A stretch of 64,000 bases of DNA from Saccharofermentans sp. (GCA_024403855.1 JAKSRC010000009.1:17080-81079); one strand, 5' to 3'; positions 52,252 through 61,507 are shown, numbered from the stretch's first letter. The notes: generated from the sequence alone by a model not told the origin. Program-made: numbers and translations.

Positions 52252-53628
52252 TTAAGATTCTGCTGCTATCTCTCTTGCAACAAATACGCCGGATGCAGAA
52301 GCATGTGACAATGAGTGTGTAACACCTGATCCATCACCGATTACAAACAAACCGGGGTGACTTGTCTCAAGTCTGTCATTGATTGCAACTTCCATGTTAT
52401 AGAACTTTACTTCTACGCCATAAAGAAGTGTATCGTCGTTTGCTGTACCGGGAGCGATCTTGTCAAGCGCATAGATCATCTCGATGATACCATCTAAGAT
52501 TCTCTTAGGGAGAACGAGTGACAGATCACCCGGAGTAGCCTTTAATGTAGGTCTTACCGTTGACTCTTCAATTCTTGACTGATTAGATCTTCTACCTCTT
52601 GTAAGATCGCCAAAGCGCTGAACAATTACACCACCGCCAAGCATATTTGAGAGTCTGGCAATAGATTCACCATATCCGTTCGAATCCTTAAAAGGCTCTG
52701 AGAAATGCTTGGATACCAAAAGTGCGAAGTTCGTGTTATCAGACTGAAGTTCCGGATTATCAAAGCTGTGTCCGTTAACTGTTACGATACCATTGGTATT
52801 CTCGTTAACAACGTAACCATAAGGATTCATGCAGAAAGTTCTGACCTTATCTTCAAACTTCTCTGTACGGTAAACGATCTTACTCTCATAAAGTTCAGAT
52901 GTAAGATCAGAGAAAACTACAGCCGGAAGTTCAACTCTTACACCGATATCTACACGGTTAGAGAATGTCTCAATATCAAGCTCTTTGCAGACTCTTTCGA
53001 TCCACTTACTACCGGATCTGCCGACAGATACAATACACTTCTTGCAGGAATAGGATTCACCGTTGCACTCGATTTCATAAGTGCCATCATCCAAAGCCTT
53101 CAGATCACCAACTGGTGCATTGAAATAGAAATCAACTTTATCCTTAAGAACATTGAAGATATTACCCAACACCTGATAATTCTTATCTGTTCCGAGATGT
53201 CTTACGGAAGCATCAAGGAGGTGGAGCTTGTTCTCAAGGCAGATTTTCTTAAAAGAAGAACCTGCAGTAGAAAACAGCTTTGTACCTTCACCACCATTTG
53301 CAAGATTGATTCCATCGACGTACTTCATGAGTTCCAAAGCTTTTTCCTTGCCGATATGCTCATACAAGGTTCCGCCGAAGTCATTAGTAATATTATATTT
53401 TCCATCAGAGAAAGCACCTGCACCACCGAAACCACGCATAATCGCACATGACTTGCAGTTGATACAGTTCTTAACTTTATCTCCGTCAATTGGGCACTTA
53501 CGCTCTTCAAGGGGCTTACCAGCCTCGAAAACAGCTACTTTCAAATCAGGTCTCAGATTAATAAGCTCGTAAGCAGAGAAAATACCACCAGGGCCTGCAC
53601 CGATAATGATTACATCATAATTACGCAT
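52252..53628 (-). CDS. NAD(P)/FAD-dependent oxidoreductase (COG2509 type)
   Basis: 458 residues with a Rossmann FAD motif at the N terminus (VIIIGAGPGGIFSAYEL), then a Cys-rich insert CPI..CINCKSCAIMRGFGGAGAFSDGK read in parts, where CxxCxxC-type cysteines may hold an Fe-S cluster or disulfide, and the C-terminal FVIGDGSGVTHSLSHASASG flavin motif. This matches the uncharacterised FAD dehydrogenase family COG2509; physiological substrate unknown. Single gene with a near-consensus promoter and GAGGAG 8 nt before the ATG. Confidence 0.9.
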   Translation of the reverse strand: MRNYDVIIIGAGPGGIFSAYELINLRPDLKVAVFEAGKPLEERKCPIDGDKVKNCINCKSCAIMRGFGGAGAFSDGKYNITNDFGGTLYEHIGKEKALELMKYVDGINLANGGEGTKLFSTAGSSFKKICLENKLHLLDASVRHLGTDKNYQVLGNIFNVLKDKVDFYFNAPVGDLKALDDGTYEIECNGESYSCKKCIVSVGRSGSKWIERVCKELDIETFSNRVDIGVRVELPAVVFSDLTSELYESKIVYRTEKFEDKVRTFCMNPYGYVVNENTNGIVTVNGHSFDNPELQSDNTNFALLVSKHFSEPFKDSNGYGESIARLSNMLGGGVIVQRFGDLTRGRRSNQSRIEESTVRPTLKATPGDLSLVLPKRILDGIIEMIYALDKIAPGTANDDTLLYGVEVKFYNMEVAINDRLETSHPGLFVIGDGSGVTHSLSHASASGVFVAREIAAES

Positions 53629-53661
53629 AAAACAATCTCCTCATCCAAAGGATTACGCCTA

Positions 53662-53690
53662 ATTATAGAATTAACAGACAACTCTTTCAA
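53662..53690 (-). promoter_or_regulatory. promoter of the FAD oxidoreductase gene
   Basis: -35 TTGAAA (53685-53690), 17-bp spacer, -10 TATAAT (53662-53667) on the minus strand, about 35 nt before the start codon. Confidence 0.75.
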
Positions 53691-53699
53691 TTAACAAAA

Positions 53700-54160
53700 A
53701 AGAACTTTGAAATACCTAAGTAAGATAGGTTTCACGGTTCCCTTCTTGCTTGGAGGCAGGAAAGAGCATCTCGAAAAGCCTATCTCCGAGCCCCACTCCC
53801 GACCGATTTCACCAGAATTTCAAAAATGGCATCAAAACAGGTAAGAATTCTGAAATTTTTCCGAGATTTCAGAAAAAGTGCACTTTTGAGGGGTCATTTC
53901 GTACACTTTTTTGAAATTCTGTAAAACCGCCCTTCCTGCCTGCTCGAAAACGCTTCCCCTCGCGAAAAAACGCTTCCCACCACCTCGACCAACCAGTCCA
54001 ACCAGTTCATCGTGTCGCACTCATCCAAAATGGAGGATTTTTTCGAATTTGGATGAGTGTTTGGCAGGAGACTCATCCAAATCGGCCGATTTCTTTGATT
54101 TTGGTTGAGTGCTCCTTTTCGAGATGAGTATCCCTCGGTAAAATTCCCTGAACACTAAAT
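53700..54160. other. intergenic hairpin island 2
   Basis: Most of a 603-nt gene-free stretch between the FAD gene and the ECF gene. It contains CAGAATTTCA / TGAAATTCTG (53813-53822, 53912-53921), TCTGAAAT / ATTTCAGA (53849-53856, 53866-53873), the perfect palindrome AAAAGTGCACTTTT (53874-53887), CACTCATCCAAA / TTTGGATGAGTG (54018-54029, 54048-54059) and a second, slightly imperfect copy of that hairpin (54071-54081, 54099-54110). CCACTCCCG at 53793-53801 repeats the island 1 motif in reverse. No credible gene is seen. Confidence 0.6.
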
Positions 54161-54193
54161 AAAAAGGCTGTGAAAAACATTAATTTCACAGCC
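54161..54193 (-). terminator. terminator with GCTGTGAAA stem
   Basis: GGCTGTGAAA (54166-54175) / TTTCACAGCC (54184-54193), perfect 10-bp stem with an 8-nt loop, followed on the minus strand by TTTTTATTT. It ends the HAD-ECF transcript. Confidence 0.85.
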
Positions 54194-54231
54194 CCAAATA
54201 TTATTCCTAAATTTGCAACTTTAAAAGTTGA

Positions 54232-54750
54232 TTATTTCTGCTTCTTGAGCCTGATAGCATAAGTCAAAGGAATAGCAATCAGGATAGCTGCTCCGCCCTG
54301 AATCAGGTTAAATATTACAGAACCTGCCGCAGCCTCGAGGCCATAGATAAAGTACTCAAATGTGAAATAACCGGCAACCATGATAACCTCAGCCAAAACA
54401 CCTGCAACAAGTCTGAGAACAAATCCGACGCCCTTCTTTCCCTGGGCTTTGGACATAATCAGACCGGCAACGACACCCATAAGGCCTTTTATAACAAAAG
54501 TAGGTGCAATGTAGATTGGATAACCTGCAATGAGATCACCCAAAGCTGAGCCAATTGCTGCAGGGAAAAACGCAACAGGGCCAAGGAAATAGGATGCAAC
54601 CAAAATTACTCCATCACCCAAGTTTATATAGCCGATAGTTGTGGGAATCTTTAATTCTGTTCCAATAAGAACTAAAGCAGCAAATATACCGCTTAATGCA
54701 AGAAGACGCACATTAATTTTCGATTTTTTCTTCTGTTCGATTTCTGACAT
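54232..54750 (-). CDS. ECF transporter S component
   Basis: 172 residues with five to six hydrophobic segments: RLLALSGIFAALVLIGTELKIP at the N terminus, GYINLGDGVILVASYFLGP, IGSALGDLIAGYPIYIAPTFVIKGLMG (read in parts) and a basic C terminus. This is the substrate-binding fold of energy-coupling factor transporters, using shared ATPases not in the window. The ligand is unknown; a vitamin or vitamin precursor is likely for the family. The ATG at 54750 with GAGGTGAT upstream is used; GTG three codons earlier is possible. It starts 5 nt after the HAD gene stop. Confidence 0.85.
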   Translation of the reverse strand: MSEIEQKKKSKINVRLLALSGIFAALVLIGTELKIPTTIGYINLGDGVILVASYFLGPVAFFPAAIGSALGDLIAGYPIYIAPTFVIKGLMGVVAGLIMSKAQGKKGVGFVLRLVAGVLAEVIMVAGYFTFEYFIYGLEAAAGSVIFNLIQGGAAILIAIPLTYAIRLKKQK

Positions 54751-54755
54751 ATATA

Positions 54756-55412
54756 TCACCTCATAAAGTTTATTAAATCTAATGGTTCTGTGCAGATATT
54801 CTCTGCTCCGTGTGCCATAAGGAATTCACGATCCTTATAACCCCATGTACAGCTGATGCAGCACATTCGGGCGTTTTTGGCAGTCAATATATCCGTATCT
54901 GTGTCACCAATGTATATAGCCTCGCTATTATCAACACCTAAAGAATGCAGACATCGTTCCATCGGTTGGTAGGACGGCTTCTTCTCTACTCCTTCAACTG
55001 CACCACTGACGTAGTCAAATAGATCCGGAAAGAAATGTTCTATCAGCCCTTTGGCCGGTTCATCATTCTTATTTGTTACACAGGCAAGCAACATTCCTTC
55101 AGACTTCAGACGTAATAACACCTCTGTTATGCCATTATAAGGTTTTGTAGCTTCAAGGTAATGGCTATTGTAATAATCAACATTGTCCTTTAACAGTCGT
55201 GCCTTATGATCTTCTGTATATTCACCCGGATCGGCAGCAAGGCTTCTTTCGATGAACTTCTCAACTCCATTATTGATAAAACTCTTCACCTGAGCTTCAG
55301 TCTGAGGATTAAGTCCATTCATTCTGCGGGCAGCATTAAGGCTATACGTTAGTCCACCTATCGTATTCATGAGGGTTCCATCAAGGTCGAAACATGCCAA
55401 TCTGTACTTCAT
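54756..55412 (-). CDS. HAD-family phosphatase (phosphoglycolate phosphatase-like)
   Basis: 218 residues. HAD motif I FDLDGTLMNT with the nucleophile Asp, a helical cap with NNGVEKFIERSL, motif II CVTNKN, motif III lysine (KKPSYQPM) and motif IV YIGDTDTDILTAKNA. It belongs to the Gph/PGP-like subgroup; the substrate is uncertain, and since it is cotranscribed with an ECF S component it may act on a phosphorylated vitamin precursor. AAAGGAG lies upstream, about 18 nt from the ATG, unusually far. Confidence 0.88.
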   Translation of the reverse strand: MKYRLACFDLDGTLMNTIGGLTYSLNAARRMNGLNPQTEAQVKSFINNGVEKFIERSLAADPGEYTEDHKARLLKDNVDYYNSHYLEATKPYNGITEVLLRLKSEGMLLACVTNKNDEPAKGLIEHFFPDLFDYVSGAVEGVEKKPSYQPMERCLHSLGVDNSEAIYIGDTDTDILTAKNARMCCISCTWGYKDREFLMAHGAENICTEPLDLINFMR

Positions 55413-55467
55413 AACCCGCGTTTTTAAGCACTCCTTTCTAAAAGTGTTAGAAATATAATATACCGTT

Positions 55468-55579
55468 ACCTATCACTTTTATAGGTTAATTCTTAGGACA
55501 ATTATCATATTCATGCTGTAAAATATACTCCATAAGGTATTCATTTTGTAGAAATATAAAAAATGAAGTGTTAACCTAA
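55468..55579. promoter_or_regulatory. repeated ACCTAT/ATAGGT boxes upstream of the HD gene
   Basis: ACCTAT (55468-55473) / ATAGGT (55481-55486) forms an inverted repeat in the divergent intergenic region. Its right arm extended to TAGGTTAA recurs as TTAACCTA at about 55572-55579, ahead of the HD-domain gene. Possible operator pair; no regulator recognised. Confidence 0.3.
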
Positions 55580-55605
55580 ACCCAAAAAATCTGAAGGTAT
55601 AAATT

Positions 55606-56637
55606 ATGTCTGTAATTAAGTTTAACACTATGGGTTTTGGCACATACGAGACTGAAGTAATCGTAGCTGCTATCACGCAGGCCAATACATCAAATGGTAA
55701 GCCAATGCTTAAGATTGGCATCAATGATGGTAATGAGACCATAACAGCCCTTATTTTCGATGCTACCAAGAAAGAACTCAGCGATAACGGAATCGAAGAA
55801 GGCTGCACCGCTTCTATCTCACTTGAGATTAATGATTACAAAGGCTCCAAGAGCTATAAGATCAACAGCATTTCACCGGTAAAGCTTGATGAAGAAGAAC
55901 TCAAAAAGCTTATCAAGCTCCCGCCTATTGATCCTGCCGTACTTGTTAAGGATATTATTTCGCTCATTAAGCAGTCTTCAGGCAGACCATACGACTTAAG
56001 CGTAATGGAAGTCCCCGCTGATGACTATTCACTTACAGCTCTTTCCATAAGACTTATCACTGAAAATCTCAAAGCATTTACCAGATCTTCTGCTGCCAAG
56101 GCTATGCACCACAATCTTTATGGAGGACTTGCATATCACGTTTACAGAATGATTAAAGCTGCTTATGCAATATCTGAGGTCTATCCCATCCTTAACCGTG
56201 AATTACTCGTTTGTGGAACAGCACTTCATGATATTGGTAAATTACTAGAACTCAAGACTTCCGATACCGGTGTCGCTTCGTATTCTGATATGGGTAACCT
56301 TTTCGGACACGCTCTGCTCGGCATTGAACTGATCGACCGTGAAGTCTGGAGAATGAATCAGGCTGTAGGAAACAGATCTTACAATAGCGAACAGGTAGCT
56401 ATGTTAAAGCACATGCTTGCTTCTCACCATGGACAGGTTGAATGGGGTGCCATAAAGACTCCTCTCACTCCGGAAGCTGCAATATTGCATGAACTCGACA
56501 TGATCGATTCACGCATGTATATGTATGAAGAGAGTTTCAAGGATATGGAACCTGGAACTACAAGCGAACCTATCTGGGGAATTTCAGGCGAAGGTAAAGC
56601 AACTGTCTATAAGAATTCGTTTAATAATTACAATTAA
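55606..56637 (+). CDS. YhaM-like 3'-5' exonuclease / OB-HD domain protein
   Basis: 343 residues. An N-terminal OB-fold (about 1-105; MLKIGINDGNETITALIFD) is followed by an HD-domain (LLVCGTALHDIGKLLEL with His-Asp; GHALLGIEL; LASHHGQVEWG; LDMIDSRM), the layout of YhaM/CBF1-type 3'-5' exoribonucleases. RNA turnover or single-strand DNA processing is the family role. AAGG lies about 8 nt before the ATG. Single plus-strand gene divergent from the HAD-ECF pair, 73 nt ahead of the alanine symporter. Confidence 0.85.
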   Translation: MSVIKFNTMGFGTYETEVIVAAITQANTSNGKPMLKIGINDGNETITALIFDATKKELSDNGIEEGCTASISLEINDYKGSKSYKINSISPVKLDEEELKKLIKLPPIDPAVLVKDIISLIKQSSGRPYDLSVMEVPADDYSLTALSIRLITENLKAFTRSSAAKAMHHNLYGGLAYHVYRMIKAAYAISEVYPILNRELLVCGTALHDIGKLLELKTSDTGVASYSDMGNLFGHALLGIELIDREVWRMNQAVGNRSYNSEQVAMLKHMLASHHGQVEWGAIKTPLTPEAAILHELDMIDSRMYMYEESFKDMEPGTTSEPIWGISGEGKATVYKNSFNNYN

Positions 56638-56652
56638 TATTATCAAAATCGG

Positions 56653-56682
56653 TTGTTGTATTACCTACTAATGTTATAGAAT
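56653..56682 (+). promoter_or_regulatory. candidate promoter of the alanine symporter gene
   Basis: -35 TTGTTG (56653-56658), 18-bp spacer, -10 TAGAAT (56677-56682), about 28 nt before the ATG. Confidence 0.45.
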
Positions 56683-56710
56683 TAATATATTCTTCAAGGA
56701 GAAATATATT

Positions 56711-58288
56711 ATGGATACTACATCATTTTGGGACACATTAACGAACATTAATAATGCAGTAAATGATTTTGTCTGGGTAAAGATTGGAATCGTTCTTCTT
56801 ATCGGAACCGGAATTCTCATGACAATCCTTACAGGATTCTTCCAGATTACCCACTTAGGTCACTGGTGGAAAAAGACCATCGGCAGCCTCTTCCATAAGA
56901 GCGTTATTTCTCATACGAATGAAAAAGCTTCCATTTCACAGTTCCAGGCTCTGTGCACAGCTTTAGCTGCTACAGTAGGCGTCGGTAATATCGCCGGTGT
57001 ATCCGCAGCTATCATGACAGGTGGTCCTGGTGCTGTTTTTTGGATGTGGTGTGCAGCATTCTTCGGAATGATGACAAACTATTCTGAAAACATCCTTGGT
57101 ATCTACTACAGAAGAAAGAATCATGATGGAGAATGGTCAGGCGGTGCCATGTACTATCTCCAGGATGGTCTTGGCAAGTATCCTCACATGAAAATTGTCG
57201 GAAAGGTTCTTGCAATTCTTTTCGCAATCTTCGCAGCCCTTGCTTCATTCGGTATCGGCAACATGGGTCAGGTCAACAAGATCGTTATTAACTTCACTTC
57301 TGCATTTAAGAGTGAAAGATTATCTTCTGTTGTTCTTTATTCTTCCGGTGATACTAACGTTACACTTTATATGCTCATCGTAGGTATCTGCCTTATGATC
57401 CTTGTCGGATTTGTAGTTCTTGGCGGACTTCAGAGAATTGCAAATGTTGCAGAAAAGGTCGTACCGATCATGGTAGTCTTGTTCGTCTTAGGCAGCATTA
57501 CAATCATCATCGTTAATTTCTCAGGTGTCCTCCCTGCTTTCAAGGCAATCTTCTCCATGGCATTTACAAAGCAGGCTGCTTGGGGTGGTGCAACAGGTGT
57601 AGCATTCAAGACAATTATTACTCAGGGATGTAAGAGAGGCGTCTTCTCCAACGAAGCAGGTCTTGGTTCATCCGTTATGGTTCACAGTAATTCCAACGTT
57701 AAAGAGCCTGTTAAGCAGGGCCTTTGGGGCATTTTCGAAGTATTCGCAGATACAATGATCGTCTGCTCTATGACAGCTCTGACAATCCTTACATCAGGCG
57801 TTATTGACCTCAAGACAGGATTGACTGATACAGCCTCCGACGCTACTTTGGTTGCAGAAGCCTTCAATACAGTATTCAAGATCGGCGATATCGAATTAGG
57901 TAAATACTTCATCGCACTCGCTATCCTCGTATTCGCATTTACTACAATTCTCGGCTGGTCACACTACGGTTCAAAGGCTGTAGAGTATCTTGCCGGAAAA
58001 AATGCAAAAGTAATTACAACGATTTACAAGGTTATCTTCGTAATTATGATTCTCTCAGGCGCGCTTATGACTTCCTCAATCGCCTGGGACATCTCCGATA
58101 CATTTAACGGCATGATGATGATTCCTAACCTTATCGGTGTCATAGCAATGAGCCCTGTAGTCATGAAGCTCACACGCAACTATGTTGCAAGAAGAATTAA
58201 GGGCGAGAAGATTGCTCCTATGCTTTCATACGATCCTGCTACTCAGGCTGAAACAGCAAAGGCTTTAGAAGAATCTCAGGAAGATTAA
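56711..58288 (+). CDS. agcS: sodium:alanine (or glycine) symporter
   Basis: 525-residue secondary transporter of the AGCS family with about 10-11 hydrophobic segments. Family motifs: ISQFQALCTALAATVGVGNIAGV (read in parts), GGPGAVFWMWCAAFFGMMTNYSE, GGAMYYLQDGLG, the KRGVFSNEAGLGSS region and GWSHYGSKAVEYL. It takes up alanine or glycine with Na+. AAGGAG lies 9 nt before the ATG. It is monocistronic and convergent with the histidine kinase gene, sharing a hairpin at 58292-58327. Confidence 0.94.
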   Translation: MDTTSFWDTLTNINNAVNDFVWVKIGIVLLIGTGILMTILTGFFQITHLGHWWKKTIGSLFHKSVISHTNEKASISQFQALCTALAATVGVGNIAGVSAAIMTGGPGAVFWMWCAAFFGMMTNYSENILGIYYRRKNHDGEWSGGAMYYLQDGLGKYPHMKIVGKVLAILFAIFAALASFGIGNMGQVNKIVINFTSAFKSERLSSVVLYSSGDTNVTLYMLIVGICLMILVGFVVLGGLQRIANVAEKVVPIMVVLFVLGSITIIIVNFSGVLPAFKAIFSMAFTKQAAWGGATGVAFKTIITQGCKRGVFSNEAGLGSSVMVHSNSNVKEPVKQGLWGIFEVFADTMIVCSMTALTILTSGVIDLKTGLTDTASDATLVAEAFNTVFKIGDIELGKYFIALAILVFAFTTILGWSHYGSKAVEYLAGKNAKVITTIYKVIFVIMILSGALMTSSIAWDISDTFNGMMMIPNLIGVIAMSPVVMKLTRNYVARRIKGEKIAPMLSYDPATQAETAKALEESQED

Positions 58289-58291
58289 TCC

Positions 58292-58327
58292 GCATTTTAA
58301 ACCGGCTTTTCTTCCGGTTTAAAATGC
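58292..58327. terminator. convergent hairpin overlapping the histidine kinase 3' end
   Basis: Perfect 14-bp inverted repeat GCATTTTAAACCGG (58292-58305) / CCGGTTTAAAATGC (58314-58327), loop 8 nt. It lies just after the symporter stop and contains the last nine codons and the stop codon of the kinase. No long T-run follows, so its strength as a terminator is uncertain. Confidence 0.55.
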
Positions 58328-59217
58328 ACACAAATTGCAAAAACGCCTTCTTTAAGGTTGGACTCTATTGTTCCACCATTTCTTACGATGAGTTCTTTTG
58401 CGATTGTAAAACCAAGACCTGTAGAATTCTTACCTTCATTAACCGTATAGTACCTGTCGAAGAGCTTCGCTGCTGATACCGGCGTAAGCTCAGGTGCAGG
58501 ATTGCTGAAAGTGACACATCCTTTTGTATCAAGCTTCACAGCGAATGAATCTTCAGCATACTTTAAGGCATTGCTGATAATATTCTCGAAAATTCTGTTT
58601 GCACTCTTACGCTCACAGGATACATATACGGGTTCATCAGGAATCTCTATCTCGGGTTCTATCCCCTTATCAGTGAAAGCAACATAGAAAGAAAGTAAGC
58701 ACTCTTCGAGAGTACGGCAGATATCAAGTGTCTCTGCTTCTGTTTCCTTATCCTGTACCGGATAACCGGCCTGATCAGCAGAAGTGCTGTATTTAAAGAG
58801 CTCATCAGCAAGATCGCTGAGTGAAAGTGTACGACTCTTTATACGTTCAAGATATTTAGCTTTGAGTTCTTCATCTGTCTCATCCTTCAAAATATCAAGA
58901 TAAGAATTGATAGCAGTAAGAGGAGTTCTCAAATCATGTGATATCTCGGTAACGGCCTGCGCAACTTTACGGTTACCATCAAGATACTCGTTACGCTCAT
59001 TCTGAAGTACTTTAAGTTCCCTGTTAAGAGTTTCTGCAGTTCTTTTAGCGTGCTTATCTCCTGTTGTAAGCGTAATGGGAATCTGCGTCTTCCCTTTTAC
59101 CTGGTCTTCAATATTCTCAGTAAGTTCGTCAAAGCCACGTCTTAAAACGACAATCTTAATAATTGCCAGAATAAGCGCTATAGCAAGTACAATACAAACG
59201 ATAATAAGAGCTTTCAA
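58297..59217 (-). CDS. sensor histidine kinase with a single membrane helix
   Basis: 306 residues: one N-terminal transmembrane segment (about 4-25) with practically no external domain, a linker, HisKA with His94 in SHDLRTPL, and HATPase_c with N-box ENIISNALKYA and GLGFTIAKEL (G-box). Lack of an extracytoplasmic sensor fits the intramembrane-sensing kinases that work with BceAB/lantibiotic-type ABC exporters, where the transporter is the sensor; that is inference. Last gene of the RR-ABC-permease-kinase operon, separated from its cognate regulator by four transporter genes. Confidence 0.9.
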   Translation of the reverse strand: MKALIIVCIVLAIALILAIIKIVVLRRGFDELTENIEDQVKGKTQIPITLTTGDKHAKRTAETLNRELKVLQNERNEYLDGNRKVAQAVTEISHDLRTPLTAINSYLDILKDETDEELKAKYLERIKSRTLSLSDLADELFKYSTSADQAGYPVQDKETEAETLDICRTLEECLLSFYVAFTDKGIEPEIEIPDEPVYVSCERKSANRIFENIISNALKYAEDSFAVKLDTKGCVTFSNPAPELTPVSAAKLFDRYYTVNEGKNSTGLGFTIAKELIVRNGGTIESNLKEGVFAICVHFKPEEKPV

Positions 59218-59292
59218 ATCAATTCATGTCCTTTTCGATATTCGAAATCATACCACAAGATTTTTCTTATCGATAAATCTGATGAAATAGTC

Positions 59293-60369
59293 TCAGCTCA
59301 ACTCTTTTTTCTTGAATACGACCAAACCTACCGAAGATGACAGTATTGTCCAAAAAACATTCGTTACAGAGTACACCGCTATAAGTCCATCGCGATAGAA
59401 GAGATACGGCTGAACATAGATTATATCCGGATGCGCCAGCATGAACGGATCAAGGTAAGTCCAGGCAAGAATACCGGTTTTTACTGCCGGCGAAAGGGTG
59501 TCTTCATACAATAAAAGATCCTCGCCCTCATATGTGAAATCAATATCGAAATCTTTCAGATCAAATCTCATGTTGACACGATTTCTGTCCTCTTTCATTT
59601 TAGAAGCAAGTTCAGCAAATGAATCGTTATTCATATTTGTACTCTCCCACAATATCTCTACGGGTATTGCAGATATAGGTATGAAAATTAAAGCGACAAG
59701 GACAAAACCAGCTACAAGTGGTGCTATTTTCTTCGCAGATGCAAATAACACAGCCAGACAAACAGTAGAGATTGTCAACAGCATAAGAATCTGAAGCAAA
59801 ACCATTGCTGATATTGCGGGCAAATATACTGGTGGATGCCAACGATAACACAGGCAGATCAAAGCATATAATCCCACCTCAATAGCAATCAGTAATACGT
59901 CAATTACCCAAGTTAAAACAAATGCAGACATATAGATCTGTCGGTTACTGTAACCGCACGCTATCAGGTTCTTTATTGTTCCGTCACTGAAAAGTCTTCC
60001 GAAGAACATCGGAATAAAAATAGCCATCAAAGCTGCAGGAATTATAACTAATGATCCCAAAACAGCAAAAAGACTCCTTACTTCATCTTGGGCGTAGTTT
60101 TGCTGGTTAGCCAATACATCGAATTCTTTATAAGAAATTGTTTCGATTTCATACTTATATACCGCCTCATCACTGATATCCAGTGATTCAAAACGATACT
60201 GCTTCATTTCTTCATCAAACAACGAAAACTGGCCGTTACCAAAATTATAGGTAACATTCATTCTCATTATGAATAAATAGGAAGAAGCCAAAATAAGCAA
60301 AGCGATGAGAGCCCATATTTCAAAGCTTCTGAACATTCTATAGATATAACCAGTTATTATTTTTTTCAT
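59293..60369 (-). CDS. ABC-2 type permease (tandem paralogue A)
   Basis: 358 residues with six to seven hydrophobic segments and an external loop of about 75 residues after the first. IFIPMFFGRLFSDGTIKNLIACGYSNRQIYMSAFVL (read in parts) is shared almost word for word with the next gene, so the two are tandem duplicates. It belongs to the LanE/G- or BcrB-like permeases of peptide-antibiotic exporters. 23-nt gap from the upstream paralogue, 75 nt to the kinase. Confidence 0.87.
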   Translation of the reverse strand: MKKIITGYIYRMFRSFEIWALIALLILASSYLFIMRMNVTYNFGNGQFSLFDEEMKQYRFESLDISDEAVYKYEIETISYKEFDVLANQQNYAQDEVRSLFAVLGSLVIIPAALMAIFIPMFFGRLFSDGTIKNLIACGYSNRQIYMSAFVLTWVIDVLLIAIEVGLYALICLCYRWHPPVYLPAISAMVLLQILMLLTISTVCLAVLFASAKKIAPLVAGFVLVALIFIPISAIPVEILWESTNMNNDSFAELASKMKEDRNRVNMRFDLKDFDIDFTYEGEDLLLYEDTLSPAVKTGILAWTYLDPFMLAHPDIIYVQPYLFYRDGLIAVYSVTNVFWTILSSSVGLVVFKKKELS

Positions 60370-60391
60370 TTCCCTAACCTCATCAAAACAA

Positions 60392-61507
60392 TCAGTACAC
60401 TTCTTTTTTCCTGGTGATAAGTATTCCTACTGAAGTCGATAACAAAATCCAAAATGAATTGCTTGCCAAGTAAACACCTATAAGTCCATCTCTATACAGC
60501 ATGTACGGTTCCATGTATATATATTCAGAATGAGTTAAGAAAAACGCATCGAGATAGATAGCTGAAATCAATGCTTTTGTTACTAAAGGTGAACCCTTAT
60601 ATTCATATGTTTTGTATGTATTATTCTCATATTCGTAGTCTACTGTGAAACTCTTTAAATCGAATCTCTGATTTATCAAGTTTGAATCTATGTTATTCTT
60701 CGAACCGACCCATTCTTTATAATCTTCGGAAATTACAGTTCTATTATCTAAGGCAGAAATCAGAATCAATGATATTGGCATGAACGGTATAATTGAAAGA
60801 ATGAAACCGGCAATTATTGATGCAACCTTTTTTGATGATATAAAAAGCACGGCTAGAACAATTGACGTTATCGTGAATAATATAAAAAGCTGAAGCAAAA
60901 TCATTGCAGCTACTACCGGGAGATATATCGGTGGTTTCCAACAGAAATAACGGCAGAGAATCGCAAAAATACCTATGCTTAAGCAAATCAGTATTACATC
61001 TATAGCAAAGGTCAAAAACAAAGAAGAAAGATATATTTTCGCTTTGCTATGTCCACATGCAATTAGATTTTTTATTGTGTGATCACTAAAAATTCTTCCG
61101 AAGAACAACGGAATGAATAACATCATCAGAATTGATGGAATTAAGAATAATTTGCTGAAGAAGCCAAATATAAATACTATTTCCCTATTAGTAATATCAT
61201 AGCCTTCGTTTAGTTTTTCATATGCTTCAGCAGAAATAGTCTCAATTCTTCGTTTATATATATCAGAAACACTGACACCATTACCTTCGTAACCGAGCCT
61301 CCTCATATCTTCAGGGGTAATACTATGAGCACCCGTTTCGTCCTCATAAACAATTGAGTCACCGGTACGGATAGCAGACACGACTTGATCACCATACATT
61401 TGCTTTGCGAAAACATAAGCAGATGCAAAAATCATCATCACTATGAGAGCCCATATCTCAACGCCTCTGATGAGCCTAAATATCATCCCCGAAATAATCT
61501 TCTTCAT
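60392..61507 (-). CDS. ABC-2 type permease (tandem paralogue B)
   Basis: 371 residues, same architecture as the 59293-60369 gene: MKKIISGMIFRLIRGVEIWALIV at the N terminus, an external loop of about 90 residues, LFIPLFFGRIFSDHTIKNLIACGHSKAKIYLSS (read in parts), further helices and a C terminus ending in an RKKE motif. It starts 6 nt after the third permease ends. It probably forms heteromeric membrane subunits with its paralogue, driven by the single ATPase at 62350-63267. Confidence 0.87.
   Translation of the reverse strand: MKKIISGMIFRLIRGVEIWALIVMMIFASAYVFAKQMYGDQVVSAIRTGDSIVYEDETGAHSITPEDMRRLGYEGNGVSVSDIYKRRIETISAEAYEKLNEGYDITNREIVFIFGFFSKLFLIPSILMMLFIPLFFGRIFSDHTIKNLIACGHSKAKIYLSSLFLTFAIDVILICLSIGIFAILCRYFCWKPPIYLPVVAAMILLQLFILFTITSIVLAVLFISSKKVASIIAGFILSIIPFMPISLILISALDNRTVISEDYKEWVGSKNNIDSNLINQRFDLKSFTVDYEYENNTYKTYEYKGSPLVTKALISAIYLDAFFLTHSEYIYMEPYMLYRDGLIGVYLASNSFWILLSTSVGILITRKKEVY

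Noticed and set aside
53832..54108. Short open frames in the second hairpin island
   Set aside because: They cross the inverted repeats, have low-complexity composition, lack ribosome binding sites and overlap one another on both strands.
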